Below are positions 8,964 through 17,488 of a DNA stretch of 64,000 bases, in pieces. Origin of the DNA: Paenibacillus sp. H1-7 (GTDB taxonomy: Bacteria; Bacillota; Bacilli; Paenibacillales; NBRC-103111); NCBI RefSeq assembly GCF_022354825.1, contig NZ_CP031168.1, forward strand, positions 619,001-683,000. The letters are read 5' to 3'. Position numbers and translations under genes: made by a program. Every line of letters starts with the position of its first letter. Position 1 is the stretch's first letter. A model generated the notes under the pieces. The model was not told the DNA's origin. It did no database searches and saw only the letters and a list, made by a program, of their open reading frames with translations.

Positions 8964-9588
8964 GGCACGAAATATCGGCTTTGGCCACGAGAAGGGCGAG
9001 TGGCTGTTCCGCGGCGTCGATCTGACGCTGGAGCCGGGCGAGATCGTCGGGCTGACCGGCCCGAGCGGCTGCGGCAAAACGTCGTTCGGCCGTATTCTGG
9101 CCGGCTACGAGCAGCCCCGTGAGGGCTCGGTGCTGATGGACGGCCGACCGCTGCGGCCTAAGGGCATTCATCCGGTGCAGCTCGTCTTCCAGCACCCGGA
9201 GAAAGCGGTCAATCCGCGCTGGAAGATGGACCGGATGCTGCGCGAGGGCGCGGAGCCCGATGCCGAGCTGCTTGCAGCGCTCGGCATCGAGCGCGATTGG
9301 CTCACCCGCTGGCCGAACGAGCTGTCCGGCGGGGAGCTGCAGCGCTTTTGCGTGGCGCGGGCGCTCGGTCCCGGGACGCGCTATCTTATCGCGGACGAGA
9401 TGACCGCGATGCTCGATGCGATCACGCAAGCGCAAATTTGGCACGCGGTGCTCGACACGGCTCGCAAGCGCAATATCGGCATCGTGGTCATAAGCCACGA
9501 GCACAAATTAATAGACCGGCTATGCAGCAAGGTCATAGACGCCCGCAGCTGGCGGGCAAGAGGAAGCACGGTACCGGCGGAACGGTGA
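8953..9588 (+). CDS. Opp/Nik-type ABC transporter ATPase, short F/E subunit
   Basis: Second ATPase of the importer, only 211 residues, so it lacks the C-terminal extension of OppF/DppF. Walker A is GPSGCGKT, Q-loop VFQHP, signature LSGGELQR, Walker B YLIADEM and H-loop ISHE. Short second ATPases of this kind are typical of nickel or metallophore importers (NikE, YntE), supporting a metal role over peptide uptake, but only as inference. It shares 11 bases with the preceding gene, and its stop codon sits inside the operon's terminator hairpin. Confidence 0.88.
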   Translation: MRLEARNIGFGHEKGEWLFRGVDLTLEPGEIVGLTGPSGCGKTSFGRILAGYEQPREGSVLMDGRPLRPKGIHPVQLVFQHPEKAVNPRWKMDRMLREGAEPDAELLAALGIERDWLTRWPNELSGGELQRFCVARALGPGTRYLIADEMTAMLDAITQAQIWHAVLDTARKRNIGIVVISHEHKLIDRLCSKVIDARSWRARGSTVPAER

Positions 9589-9601
9589 CCGTGCTTTTTT
9601 T
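9565..9601 (+). terminator. Intrinsic terminator of the Opp/Nik-type operon
   Basis: AGCACGGT (from 9565) pairs with ACCGTGCT (9588-9595) and is followed by seven T. The hairpin includes the stop codon of the last ATPase gene. Confidence 0.85.
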
Positions 9602-9829
9602 GCCGTCCGCGAATCCGGTGGATTGGGTTTGGCTATAGCTGCAACGTGACGATTAGAAGGATAATGAAGTGTTCAAGCAATAAAATGATTGAACTTAAAG
9701 GATTTTAAATGGGCGGGAGCGAAATGAACAGCATAAGGCTGCAATGTGTTTCCGGCTGGAGGGTATTGACGATAACAATGGATCGCCCCACAGCGGATTG
9801 ACAGCTCAGCAAACGAAGGAGTCATGACC

Positions 9830-10408
9830 ATGAGTGAGGAAACATACGGAAGAATCGTGGACACGGCCTATAAGCTGATAGCGGAGCATGGGCTTGATCA
9901 TACAAGCATGTCGATGATTGCACGGGAAGTGGGCATATCCAAACCGGCCATTTATTATTATTTTACTTCCAAAGATGTGCTGATTGATGTATTGTTCGAG
10001 GAGCTGTGCAAAGAGATGGGCTTTGCGAAAAGCTTCGCCGTTTCCGATTATACGGAGCACAATTTTCGAGATAAGCTGCTCGAGGACGGTTTCCACATGA
10101 TTAAGGAGCATCAGGAAAATCCCCATTTCTCCCGTGTTGTCAACGAGTTTCTAACACTATGCTTGCGCAATGACACATATCGCGAGCGTATTCAAGCTAT
10201 TACGAAAGGGTTCGTCACAGGCTTCCAGGATCTATTGCAGCAAGGCGTGGAGCTTGGGGTGGTGTCTGGGGAGCGAATTGCGGCCAAAGCGCAGCTGCTG
10301 ACGGTCGTTATCGACAATATCGGCAATTTCATGGTGATGGGATACGATTTTGGGAGTGATTACGAGCAAATTTGGGCTGAGGCAGTTCACAACGCGCTGA
10401 ATCGTTGA
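9830..10408 (+). CDS. TetR-family transcriptional regulator
   Basis: One-component repressor-like protein of about 192 residues. The N-terminal helix-turn-helix reads HTSMSMIAREVGISKPAIYYYF followed by SKDVLIDVLFE, the standard TetR arrangement; the rest is the variable ligand-binding helical domain. ATG 9830 is eight bases after AAGGAG, whereas ATG 9824 is only two bases away, so the second is chosen. No efflux or enzyme gene follows: a terminator closes the unit directly downstream. It could act on the upstream ABC operon or on distant genes; the ligand is unknown. Confidence 0.9.
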   Translation: MSEETYGRIVDTAYKLIAEHGLDHTSMSMIAREVGISKPAIYYYFTSKDVLIDVLFEELCKEMGFAKSFAVSDYTEHNFRDKLLEDGFHMIKEHQENPHFSRVVNEFLTLCLRNDTYRERIQAITKGFVTGFQDLLQQGVELGVVSGERIAAKAQLLTVVIDNIGNFMVMGYDFGSDYEQIWAEAVHNALNR

Positions 10409-10452
10409 TTTGATTTGGAAGGTTCTTCAGTAGCAGGCCGTATAAAAGGAAG

Positions 10453-10487
10453 AGCACTACACCGCGAATGCGATGTAGTGCTTTTTT
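10453..10487 (+). terminator. Intrinsic terminator after the TetR gene
   Basis: AGCACTAC (10453-10460) pairs with GTAGTGCT (10475-10482); the stem extends inward (ACCGC / GCGAT) and six T follow. On the minus strand the following bases are only moderately T-rich, so it may also weakly terminate the convergent stress-protein gene. Confidence 0.85.
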
Positions 10488-10506
10488 GGCTATTTCCCAT
10501 TTATTA

Positions 10507-10929
10507 TTATTTCACGATAAGTACGGGAAGCTTGGCGTTTTGCACAACGTTATGGCTGACGCTGCCGAGAAACAGCTCGCGAATCGGTCCGAGACCGCGG
10601 CTGCCCATCAGGATCAAGTCGCTGCCTTTGTCGTCGGCGTGCTTAAGAATCGTTAGAGCGGGCTGTCCGTACTCGACGAGAAACTCGGCTTCGACTTCGG
10701 CCGGAACCAGCTGCCGCGCTTCATCGACGACGGCTTGAATCAGCTTGGGATCGATCGTGACCGCAGTTCCCATGACATAGGATACGTCCTGGACAATATG
10801 CAGAACATCCAGCTTGGGTGCGGTATCGTGGTGAGACGAGGTCTCCTTGACGATCTCGACCGCTTTGATCAACGCTTTCTTCGATAAGTCCGATCCGTCG
10901 TACGCTACTAGAATGTTGGAAAATAACAT
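10507..10929 (-). CDS. Universal stress protein, ATP-binding UspA type (second copy)
   Basis: Single-domain Usp of 140 residues, paralogous to the product of 3741-4160. It opens with MLFSNILVAYDGSDLSKKAL and closes with GSRGLGPIRELFLGS (G-x2-G-x9-G-S) and PVLIVK. GGAGGTG lies six bases before ATG 10929-10927; the in-frame upstream GTG overlaps that site and is not used. Compared with the first copy it has a longer, His-containing insertion after the first helix (SSHHDTAPK). It converges on the TetR gene across a shared terminator. Confidence 0.92.
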   Translation of the reverse strand: MLFSNILVAYDGSDLSKKALIKAVEIVKETSSHHDTAPKLDVLHIVQDVSYVMGTAVTIDPKLIQAVVDEARQLVPAEVEAEFLVEYGQPALTILKHADDKGSDLILMGSRGLGPIRELFLGSVSHNVVQNAKLPVLIVK

Positions 10930-11078
10930 GGAAACCACCTCCGATAAGGATACGATCGTTGCTTGATAAGATTGGATTGCGACTAGTTAGATGCGAGTAG
11001 AATTGCCGGATGAATGGTTGCTTTCACACCTTCATTATATCATAGCTGTAGCGAAAGATGTCGAAATTGTCAGAAAGT

Positions 11079-11963
11079 TCACACATGGAACCGTTTCCTG
11101 TATTGCAGCGGAGATACTCCGATTTTATCCGTAAAACAGCGCGAGAAGTAAGCGGCATAATGAAATCCCGACCGATCGGCAATGGCCGAAACCGGTAGAT
11201 CCGTCGTAAGAAGAAGCAGCTTGGCCTGCTCCAGCCGGTATTGCTGCAAAAACTCCATCGGCGTGCATTGATACACGGCCTTCATGCACCGGGTGATGTA
11301 GTTCGGGTGAAAATGCAGCGCTTCGCCAATAGACGTATTGGTCACATCCTCTTGAAAATGCTGCTTGATGTAGGCTTCCGCTTGTTCGGCGACGATTCTT
11401 GCCGGAGTCAGGCTTTCCATGCGCTGTCCCTCGTCCGCCAATCTTAGCAGCCGGAGAAACAGCAGCTGCCGCTCCCAAAAGGCGTGGGACCGCTTCTCGG
11501 CGGACATGGCGTTCAGCTTATCAAACAGCTCATAGCCTTCCGAAGGCACAGGCAGGGTCCAATGCTTGGGAACGCTGATCACATGTGACGGCTCGGGATG
11601 ATATTCGCGGCTATCCCCAGGCTCCGGAAGGAAACCTGCGTCTTGACTCGGATCGGCCTCCGACTCCGTCCAGCTTCCCGCGGATTGGTAGTGAAGCCAA
11701 TGAAACGTCGTATGTTCTGCGCATGGGGCTGCCGAGTAATGATACTGGTCCGGTCTAAGAATGAGCATATCCCCTGGCGCTAGCTCCCAAGCGGTTTCTT
11801 CTTCTCCGATGAACAAACGGCCCTTCTCAACAAGCAGCAGGTCGAACACGCCGAGATTCGCTCTATTCGGATGCTGGTCGCCCGGCCGGTATACGGCAGT
11901 TCCGCATTCCAGGAAAAAAGGGAGCGGGACGGGGGCGTAATGAAGGTAGGAAAATGAGGGCAT
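11079..11963 (-). CDS. AraC-family regulator with cupin-type sensor domain
   Basis: A 294-residue regulator. Residues 1 to about 150 form an AraC N-terminal beta-barrel (LLLVEKGRLFIGEEETAWELAPGD... is the cupin strand pattern); the last 100 carry two helix-turn-helix units, NTSIGEALHFHPNYITRCMK and ALSAIADRSGFHYAAYFSRCF-like, ending SPLQYRKRF. GAGGTGAGG precedes the ATG. It is divergent from the GH127 gene across 135 bases, so it most likely senses an arabinose-containing sugar and controls that gene; this link rests on position only. Confidence 0.9.
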   Translation of the reverse strand: MPSFSYLHYAPVPLPFFLECGTAVYRPGDQHPNRANLGVFDLLLVEKGRLFIGEEETAWELAPGDMLILRPDQYHYSAAPCAEHTTFHWLHYQSAGSWTESEADPSQDAGFLPEPGDSREYHPEPSHVISVPKHWTLPVPSEGYELFDKLNAMSAEKRSHAFWERQLLFLRLLRLADEGQRMESLTPARIVAEQAEAYIKQHFQEDVTNTSIGEALHFHPNYITRCMKAVYQCTPMEFLQQYRLEQAKLLLLTTDLPVSAIADRSGFHYAAYFSRCFTDKIGVSPLQYRKRFHV

Positions 11964-12098
11964 CGATCCTCACCTCAGGTTCAAATAGTATAAAAACAAT
12001 GTGAACAGGATCGTATTTTCATCTTATTTTATCCGATATGATGGGAGGAGGAAAGGGTTCGATTTTACATATTACCAAGAAAGGCGAGTGGCGGTGAA

Positions 12099-14057
12099 AT
12101 GAGTTGGAGCAGCAGACAAATCCCTTTGAAGCAGGTACGGGTGGAGGACGGTTTCTGGTCGCCGTATGTCCGATTAGTGAGAGAGGTCGTGATCCCTTAT
12201 CAATGGGAAGCATTGAATGATCGGGTTCCCGGTGCGGAGCCGAGTCACGCCATCAGCAACCTGCTGATCGCTGCAGGCAGGAAGAGCGGGGAATTCGGGG
12301 GCTTCGTCTTTCAGGACAGCGACATTGCCAAATGGCTGGAGGCCGTCGCTTACAGCTTGTCTACGCACCCGAACGATGAGCTGGAGAACATAGCGGATCA
12401 GGTTATCGAATGGATTGCCGAAGCGCAGGATGATGACGGCTATTTCAATACGTATTTCATAGTCAAAGAGCCAGGCAAGCGTTGGACGAATTTGACCGAC
12501 TGCCATGAGCTGTACTGTGCCGGCCACTTGATCGAAGCCGCGGTGGCTTATTACCACGCTACGGGAAAAACCCGCTTTCTGGAGATCATGAGCCGATTCG
12601 CGGATTATATCGGTACGGTATTCGGTACGAAGCCGGAACAGATCCGGGGCTATGACGGCCATCAGGAAATAGAGCTTGCGCTGGTGAAGCTGTACGAAGT
12701 TACCGGAAAGGAGGCATATTTGCAGCTCAGCCGATATTTCATTGACGAGCGCGGAGGGAAGCCGAGCTTTTTCATCCAGGAATGGGAGCAGAGGGGGCAG
12801 ACTACCCATTGGAGACCTGGGAAGGTGCCGCCGACGAATTTGGCGTACCACCAAGCCCATCTTCCCGTACGGGAGCAAAAGGAAGCGGTGGGCCATGCCG
12901 TGCGCGCTGTCTATATGTATACGGCGATGGCGGATCTCGCGGCGTATACAGGCGATTTGACCTTGCTGGAGGCTTGCCGTACGTTGTGGAGCAATATCGT
13001 TCAACGGCAAATGTACATCACCGGAGGCATCGGCTCTACGGCGCATGGCGAAGCATTCAGCTTCGACTACGATTTGCCGAACGATACTGTCTATGCGGAG
13101 ACCTGTGCGTCGATCGGACTAATTTTCTTCGCCAGCCGAATGCTCCGTCTGGAAGCCAAGGGGCATTATGGCGATGTATTGGAGCGGGCGCTGTACAACA
13201 ATGTAGCGGGAAGCATGTCGCTGGACGGAAAGCATTACTTCTATGTCAATCCGCTGGAGGTTTGGCCGAAGGCCAGCGAGGGCAATCCGGGCTGCAAGCA
13301 TGTGAAGCCGGTCCGGCAGCCTTGGTTCGGCTGCTCGTGCTGCCCGCCGAATATCGCCCGCCTGCTGGCCTCTCTCGGGGAGTACATTTACACAAGCAGT
13401 AACGATACTATATTCGCTCACTTATATATTGGCAGCGAGGCTCAGACAACATTGGGGGCGGCGCAGGTGAAGCTGAAGCAGTCATCGAACTACCCTTGGG
13501 AAGGCCGTATTCAGCTGGAGGTAACACCCGAGGAAGCAGCGGAATTCACTGTGGCGCTGCGTATTCCCGGATGGTGTCAAGGAGCTGGTCTTCATATTAA
13601 CGGCGAGCCTCTTGCGATAGAGCAGATTGCCGTTGACGGGTACGCATACATCCGAAGAAGGTGGGAGGCCGGAGATACCGTCGTGCTGGAGCTTCCGATG
13701 AGTGCACAGCTGGTCCGTTCCCACCCGAGGGTGCGTGCCAATGCAGGAAAAGCGGCTATCCAGCGCGGTCCGCTTGTGTACTGCCTGGAGGAAGCGGACA
13801 ACGGCGGGCTGCTGCCGGCCATCCGGCTGAATGCCGGGACCAGATTTAGTGAGCGGTATGATTCCGAGCTGCTGGGAGGCATCGTCGCGATCGAGACAGA
13901 TGCCGAGCGTGAAGACGAATCGGCTTGGAACACTGAAGCGCTGTATGGCACGGACCGGAAACGAACGGAGTCTCATAGGCTTCAGGCGGTACCGTACTGC
14001 TTGTGGGGGAACCGGGGACAAGGGGAGATGGCAGTGTGGATTCGGGAAGGCAGTTGA
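12099..14057 (+). CDS. GH127 family glycoside hydrolase (beta-L-arabinofuranosidase type)
   Basis: Cytoplasmic enzyme of 652 residues without a signal peptide, the usual size of GH127 (former DUF1680) proteins such as bifidobacterial HypBA1. The (alpha/alpha)6 barrel contains YAETCAS with Glu334 and Cys336, and FGCSCCPPN with Cys414 and Cys415. By comparison with HypBA1, these are the Zn ligands and the cysteine nucleophile. It would release terminal beta-L-arabinofuranose from imported oligosaccharides. It is preceded by GGCGAGTGGCGG near the start and is divergent from an AraC regulator. No arabinose transporter lies beside it. Confidence 0.9.
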   Translation: MSWSSRQIPLKQVRVEDGFWSPYVRLVREVVIPYQWEALNDRVPGAEPSHAISNLLIAAGRKSGEFGGFVFQDSDIAKWLEAVAYSLSTHPNDELENIADQVIEWIAEAQDDDGYFNTYFIVKEPGKRWTNLTDCHELYCAGHLIEAAVAYYHATGKTRFLEIMSRFADYIGTVFGTKPEQIRGYDGHQEIELALVKLYEVTGKEAYLQLSRYFIDERGGKPSFFIQEWEQRGQTTHWRPGKVPPTNLAYHQAHLPVREQKEAVGHAVRAVYMYTAMADLAAYTGDLTLLEACRTLWSNIVQRQMYITGGIGSTAHGEAFSFDYDLPNDTVYAETCASIGLIFFASRMLRLEAKGHYGDVLERALYNNVAGSMSLDGKHYFYVNPLEVWPKASEGNPGCKHVKPVRQPWFGCSCCPPNIARLLASLGEYIYTSSNDTIFAHLYIGSEAQTTLGAAQVKLKQSSNYPWEGRIQLEVTPEEAAEFTVALRIPGWCQGAGLHINGEPLAIEQIAVDGYAYIRRRWEAGDTVVLELPMSAQLVRSHPRVRANAGKAAIQRGPLVYCLEEADNGGLLPAIRLNAGTRFSERYDSELLGGIVAIETDAEREDESAWNTEALYGTDRKRTESHRLQAVPYCLWGNRGQGEMAVWIREGS

Positions 14058-14130
14058 GTATGATTTTGCTCCAATAAACCAGAATAAGAGGGTACGCTTC
14101 AAAAACTTACATTTTAAGGAGATTTGCAGC

Positions 14131-14788
14131 ATGAAGAAATGGATCCTCATTACTCTGATCTCAATGACCGCGGCTTGGATCTTTACGGCTTATGTTCCGT
14201 CCGTTCAAGCGGCAGAGCAGATGCAGGCGAAGGAGAAAAAAGATTGTATCAGCCCGGCGGCGGCCAAGCTCACATTCTGATTTAAGAAAACTATGGATCG
14301 ATCATGTCGCCTGGACGAAAAGCTATATGATAAGCGCTCTGGGCGGATTGGAAGATCAGGAGCAGGTGTTGGCCCGGCTTCTTCAAAACCAGGTGGAAAT
14401 CGGCAACGCTATTAAGCCTTACTATGGAGAAGCTGCCGGCAATAAACTGGCGGAGCTGCTGAAGCAGCACATCTTGATTGCAGGGAAAGTGATAGCGGCT
14501 GCCAAAAGCGGAAACGAGCAGGAACTCGCTGTACAAAATAAAGAGTGGTACCGTAATGCCGACGATATGGCCAAATTATTGAGCGGAGCCAACCCTAATT
14601 GGTCGTTCAAGGAATTGCAGGACTTACTGTACACGCACTTGAAGCTTTTGACGGAAGATGCTATGGCAAGGCATAAGAAGGATTGGAACGGAAGCATTGC
14701 GGCTTTCGACAAAGGCGAAGACCATCTTATTAAGCTTGCGGATGCTCTGTCCAAAGGCATTATCAAGCAGTTCCCGGATCAATTTTAA
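14131..14788 (+). pseudogene. Exported helical protein, reading frame broken by one base
   Basis: ATG 14131, behind AAGGAG, opens a signal peptide (MKKWILITLISMTAAWIF, cleavage near VQAA). The frame stops at 14278-14280 after AAAKLTF. The next frame continues as SDLRKLWIDHVAWTKSYMIS to the stop at 14786-14788. Deleting one T of the pair at 14275-14276 joins the two as ...KLTSDLRKLW..., an intact exported protein of about 218 residues. The mature part is all-helical with repeated Trp, His and Lys; I recall similar exported proteins in Paenibacillus but know of no function. Either a true single-base insertion or a sequencing error. A strong terminator follows at 14926. Confidence 0.75.
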
Positions 14789-15200
14789 ATTCTCGGACCG
14801 TATAGCTCTCACCAAGTCTATCCGGCAGCTTGTTCCTTCGCCTGACACAATAGGGATTGTGGAACCAATATATAAATTTGAGAGATAAATGGTTTATGTC
14901 ATGAATCCGGGTTTTTCAACGTCTGATCCTTGCGAGAGCAAGGATTTTTTCGTTGTTTTGGAACTTTGCAATTCTAGTTTTCATAGACAAGAGGGCTCCC
15001 CCGGAGCTAATGTCCAACCTTTTAACGGATTAATGCCGATCAAGCACGTGCATAATTCGGACGGAATGGGCTTTTTAGGCTGTTTTCGCTTTCGGGAGAC
15101 TGTTTCTTGGTTTCCAAATCCTTTACGATAAGAAAAAATGAACCTTTTGACCCTGCGGAGCCAATATAGAGTGAAATCCAGATTAGGGGGCCGGCCGCCT
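14789..15200. other. Intergenic region before the ECF sigma gene
   Basis: About 410 bases without a gene. It holds a strong terminator at 14926-14950 and, further right, a stretch just before the sigma gene with TGAACC at 15139-15144 that could be an ECF-type -35 element (listed as a finding). The open frames at 14889-15131 and on the opposite strand have no ribosome binding site or recognisable product. Confidence 0.4.
14926..14950 (+). terminator. Intrinsic terminator after the frameshifted exported-protein gene
   Basis: A perfect 8-bp stem, ATCCTTGC / GCAAGGAT, with a GAGA tetraloop (14926-14945) followed by six T. Confidence 0.9.
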
Positions 15201-15797
15201 ATGATAGACCCATCCAGTATGCAAGAATGGATTCGCAGAATGAATAACGGCAGCGAGGAAGCGTTTCGTGTCATTTATGATCAGACCAAGGAGCATGTGT
15301 ACGGCACGGTGTCACTTCTGATTAACAATAGGGAGGATGTGTCCGATGTCGTAAACGAGGTGTATGCGGAGCTTATTACATCGCTTCCCAAATACGATTT
15401 GGGAAAGCCGTTCCGCCCATGGTTAACAGGATTAACGATTCGTCAGGTGAACAATTGGAACCGTAAGCTTTGGCGCAAATTCAGGTTAGTTGAGCGGAGC
15501 AAAAGCTTTGCTCTGCATGAGCCGAATCCCGGATCGGACGCCGTCGTCCTTCACAACGAGCACCGAAGCAGCCTCGTAGAGCTGGTGCAAAAGCTGCCTT
15601 ACAAGCACAAAAGCGTCGTTGTATTGAGGTATTATCATGAGCACTCGTTCGAGGAGATTTCCGAGCTGCTGGGCATCCCGGTAGGGACGGTCAAATCGCG
15701 GCACCACGCCGCTCTTGCCAAGCTGCGCAAGCATGCAGTCACTATATTTTCGGAGGAAGAAGGAGGCATTCCCTCATGTCCATCGAACATCAATTAA
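15201..15797 (+). CDS. ECF-type RNA polymerase sigma factor
   Basis: Sigma-70 family protein with regions 2 and 4 only, about 198 residues. Region 2 is visible as EEAFRVIYDQTKEHVYGT...DVSDVVNEVYAELI; region 4 as VELVQKLPYKHKSVVVLRYYHEHSFEEISELLGIPVGTVKSRHHAAL, where the last segment is the -35 recognition helix. ATG 15201 follows TTAGGGGG; the upstream in-frame ATG 15138 has no ribosome binding site and overlaps a promoter-like motif. Its last 22 bases overlap the next gene, which looks like its anti-sigma partner, so the two are co-translated and probably autoregulated. Confidence 0.9.
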   Translation: MIDPSSMQEWIRRMNNGSEEAFRVIYDQTKEHVYGTVSLLINNREDVSDVVNEVYAELITSLPKYDLGKPFRPWLTGLTIRQVNNWNRKLWRKFRLVERSKSFALHEPNPGSDAVVLHNEHRSSLVELVQKLPYKHKSVVVLRYYHEHSFEEISELLGIPVGTVKSRHHAALAKLRKHAVTIFSEEEGGIPSCPSNIN

Positions 15798-16744
15798 AAA
15801 CCGAGCTTCAACAGTACGCGAAGCAAATGCGTTATCCCCGCGAGTTGGATGAACGTATTAACAGACTGTCGGTCCGGGTCGGCAAAGCGGCAAAACCGGG
15901 GAAAACGGCGCGAATTGCGCTGATCGCGGCTTGCATTTTCTTATTTTCGGGTATAGCCTATGCATCAAGCTTGCTCTATACGATGCATTCCGGCAAGGTA
16001 TCGGTGGAAGTGTCCAAGGACGAGCAGGTACAGCTGCCGGATAAGGTGAACGCCGAAATCAGGGCGTCGTTCCAGGATATCCGATATCATCTGACGCCGG
16101 GGGAATCGGCGATTGTCTACATATTGGAGCTGGAAAAGCGCAATCTTCCTGCATTAACGAGAGTGAATCGTCCTATCGAATACACTGAATTGAATCCATG
16201 GGCAGAGATGACCAAAGATTCGGAAGGGGTTCCTCTTAAAATGCCGACCAGAATGCCGCAAGGCTTCACTTTTTCCTACGGGGAGCTGGAAGCGCCTGTC
16301 GGCTTAGTCGATGCGACGAGCTATTCCTTGTACAGCAAGCTGCTGAAGGATAAGGCGTCCAAGTCGAAGCAGTCTATCGTATGGGAACGCGATACCCGAT
16401 CCCAAGCGGCCTCGGCCGGCTTGAAGAGCCCCGGTCTCGTCTACATGAATCCGAAGGGGGATCCGATAGAAATCCGTTATCAGGTACTCGAGACGGCGGA
16501 AGGGAAAATCGACATGAGCCTGCGGACAGGCTCGGCGACCAGGGGGGAAAAGGTAACGGTGAACGGGAAGGACGGATATTTTACGGTAAATAACAGCTCG
16601 TTTCTTAGCGATACCGGCATACAGAGCACGGTCAGTTGGCTGGAAGAATCGAGTAACGGACGAACGATTATCTATCAGATTTCCGCTTTTTCGCCGAACA
16701 TCGGTAAAGAAGAGCTGCTGCTTGCGGCTAACGGCTTGAAGTAG
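15776..16744 (+). CDS. Probable anti-sigma factor with extracytoplasmic DUF4367-like domain
   Basis: Membrane protein of 322 residues: about 45 cytoplasmic residues, one membrane segment (ARIALIAACIFLFSGIAYASSLLY) and a large external domain. The end (ISYQ-like strand, then GKEELLLAANGLK) resembles the DUF4367 domain found in many Bacillus and Paenibacillus anti-sigma proteins. It overlaps the ECF sigma gene by 22 bases, the classic arrangement for sigma/anti-sigma pairs. The cytoplasmic part is short and has no zinc-binding HxxxCxxC motif, so it would bind sigma in a non-ZAS way, or serve as a sensor only. Confidence 0.75.
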   Translation: MSIEHQLKTELQQYAKQMRYPRELDERINRLSVRVGKAAKPGKTARIALIAACIFLFSGIAYASSLLYTMHSGKVSVEVSKDEQVQLPDKVNAEIRASFQDIRYHLTPGESAIVYILELEKRNLPALTRVNRPIEYTELNPWAEMTKDSEGVPLKMPTRMPQGFTFSYGELEAPVGLVDATSYSLYSKLLKDKASKSKQSIVWERDTRSQAASAGLKSPGLVYMNPKGDPIEIRYQVLETAEGKIDMSLRTGSATRGEKVTVNGKDGYFTVNNSSFLSDTGIQSTVSWLEESSNGRTIIYQISAFSPNIGKEELLLAANGLK

Positions 16745-16769
16745 ATTACGGCTGAGCCATGGCGGTTGG

Positions 16770-16812
16770 AAACCCGTTTTCACTTGTGAATAGTGGAGGC
16801 GGGTTTTGTTTT
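16770..16812 (+). terminator. Intrinsic terminator of the sigma/anti-sigma operon
   Basis: AAACCCG (16770-16776) pairs with CGGGTTT (16800-16806) followed by TTGTTTTG; a second short pairing inside (CAC / GTG) extends the stem. Confidence 0.7.
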
Positions 16813-16919
16813 GGTATCATGGTATGTAACGTAAGAAACCATTCTTTCACTTTGACGCATGTTAAGGTTATACTTGGGAAAGAAAGGCACAGCATAAAGT
16901 TTATGAGGAGGCGGTTGCG

Positions 16920-17396
16920 ATGATTTTTAGCGATTTGGGGAATTGGGAGCGGGAAAAAGCCGTGTACCCGAAGGCGGTGAACCGCGGGCTGGAATATATC
17001 CGCAGTACGGATTTCAGCACACTGCCGCTTGGAAAGCACGAGATCGAAGGGGATTTGATGTTTGCACTGCTGCAGGAGGCGTCAACCCGGGCTTGGGAAG
17101 AGCAGCGTCCTGAATCTCATCGGACTTATACGGATATTCAATTTTTGATTTCCGGCGAGGAAATCATCCGGGTTGCTCCATGGTCGGAGGACGCCAAGGT
17201 GTCCGAGGAAGCGTTCGAGCTTAAGGATATCGCATTTTATGAACAGGTCGGCAAGGAAAGCGAGCTGGTGCTGAGTCCGGGTTCGTTCGCAGTGTTTTAT
17301 CCCGGCGATATTCACCGTCCTTGCTGCCGCGTGAATGATAACGGGACCATTAAGAAGGTCGTCATCAAAATCCATAAAAGCTTATTGGAACTATAA
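16920..17396 (+). CDS. YhcH/YjgK/YiaL-family protein (DUF386)
   Basis: Cupin-like beta-sandwich protein of 158 residues. Family landmarks are RTYTDIQFLISGEE with the metal-site His, GSFAVFYPGDIHRP with the second His motif, and the ending VKKVVIKI-like. E. coli YhcH (NanQ) accelerates sialic acid anomer interconversion, but other members act on other sugars. GAGGAGGCGG precedes ATG 16920. It is monocistronic here, unlike the paralogue at 38000-38473 in the nan operon, so its substrate is probably a different sugar. Confidence 0.88.
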   Translation: MIFSDLGNWEREKAVYPKAVNRGLEYIRSTDFSTLPLGKHEIEGDLMFALLQEASTRAWEEQRPESHRTYTDIQFLISGEEIIRVAPWSEDAKVSEEAFELKDIAFYEQVGKESELVLSPGSFAVFYPGDIHRPCCRVNDNGTIKKVVIKIHKSLLEL

Positions 17397-17488
17397 CGTA
17401 TTGTACCGGGACCACACTTAATGCGGAGTCCGCTTGCCAACATCCAGTCAAGCCACGTACAGGAGCGTAAGGAAGGGAGCCAACGGTT

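Noticed and set aside
8641..9504. A 287-residue minus-strand open frame opposite the two ATPase genes
   Set aside because: Composition is that of an antisense frame in GC-rich coding sequence; both ATPases on the other strand show all their motifs.
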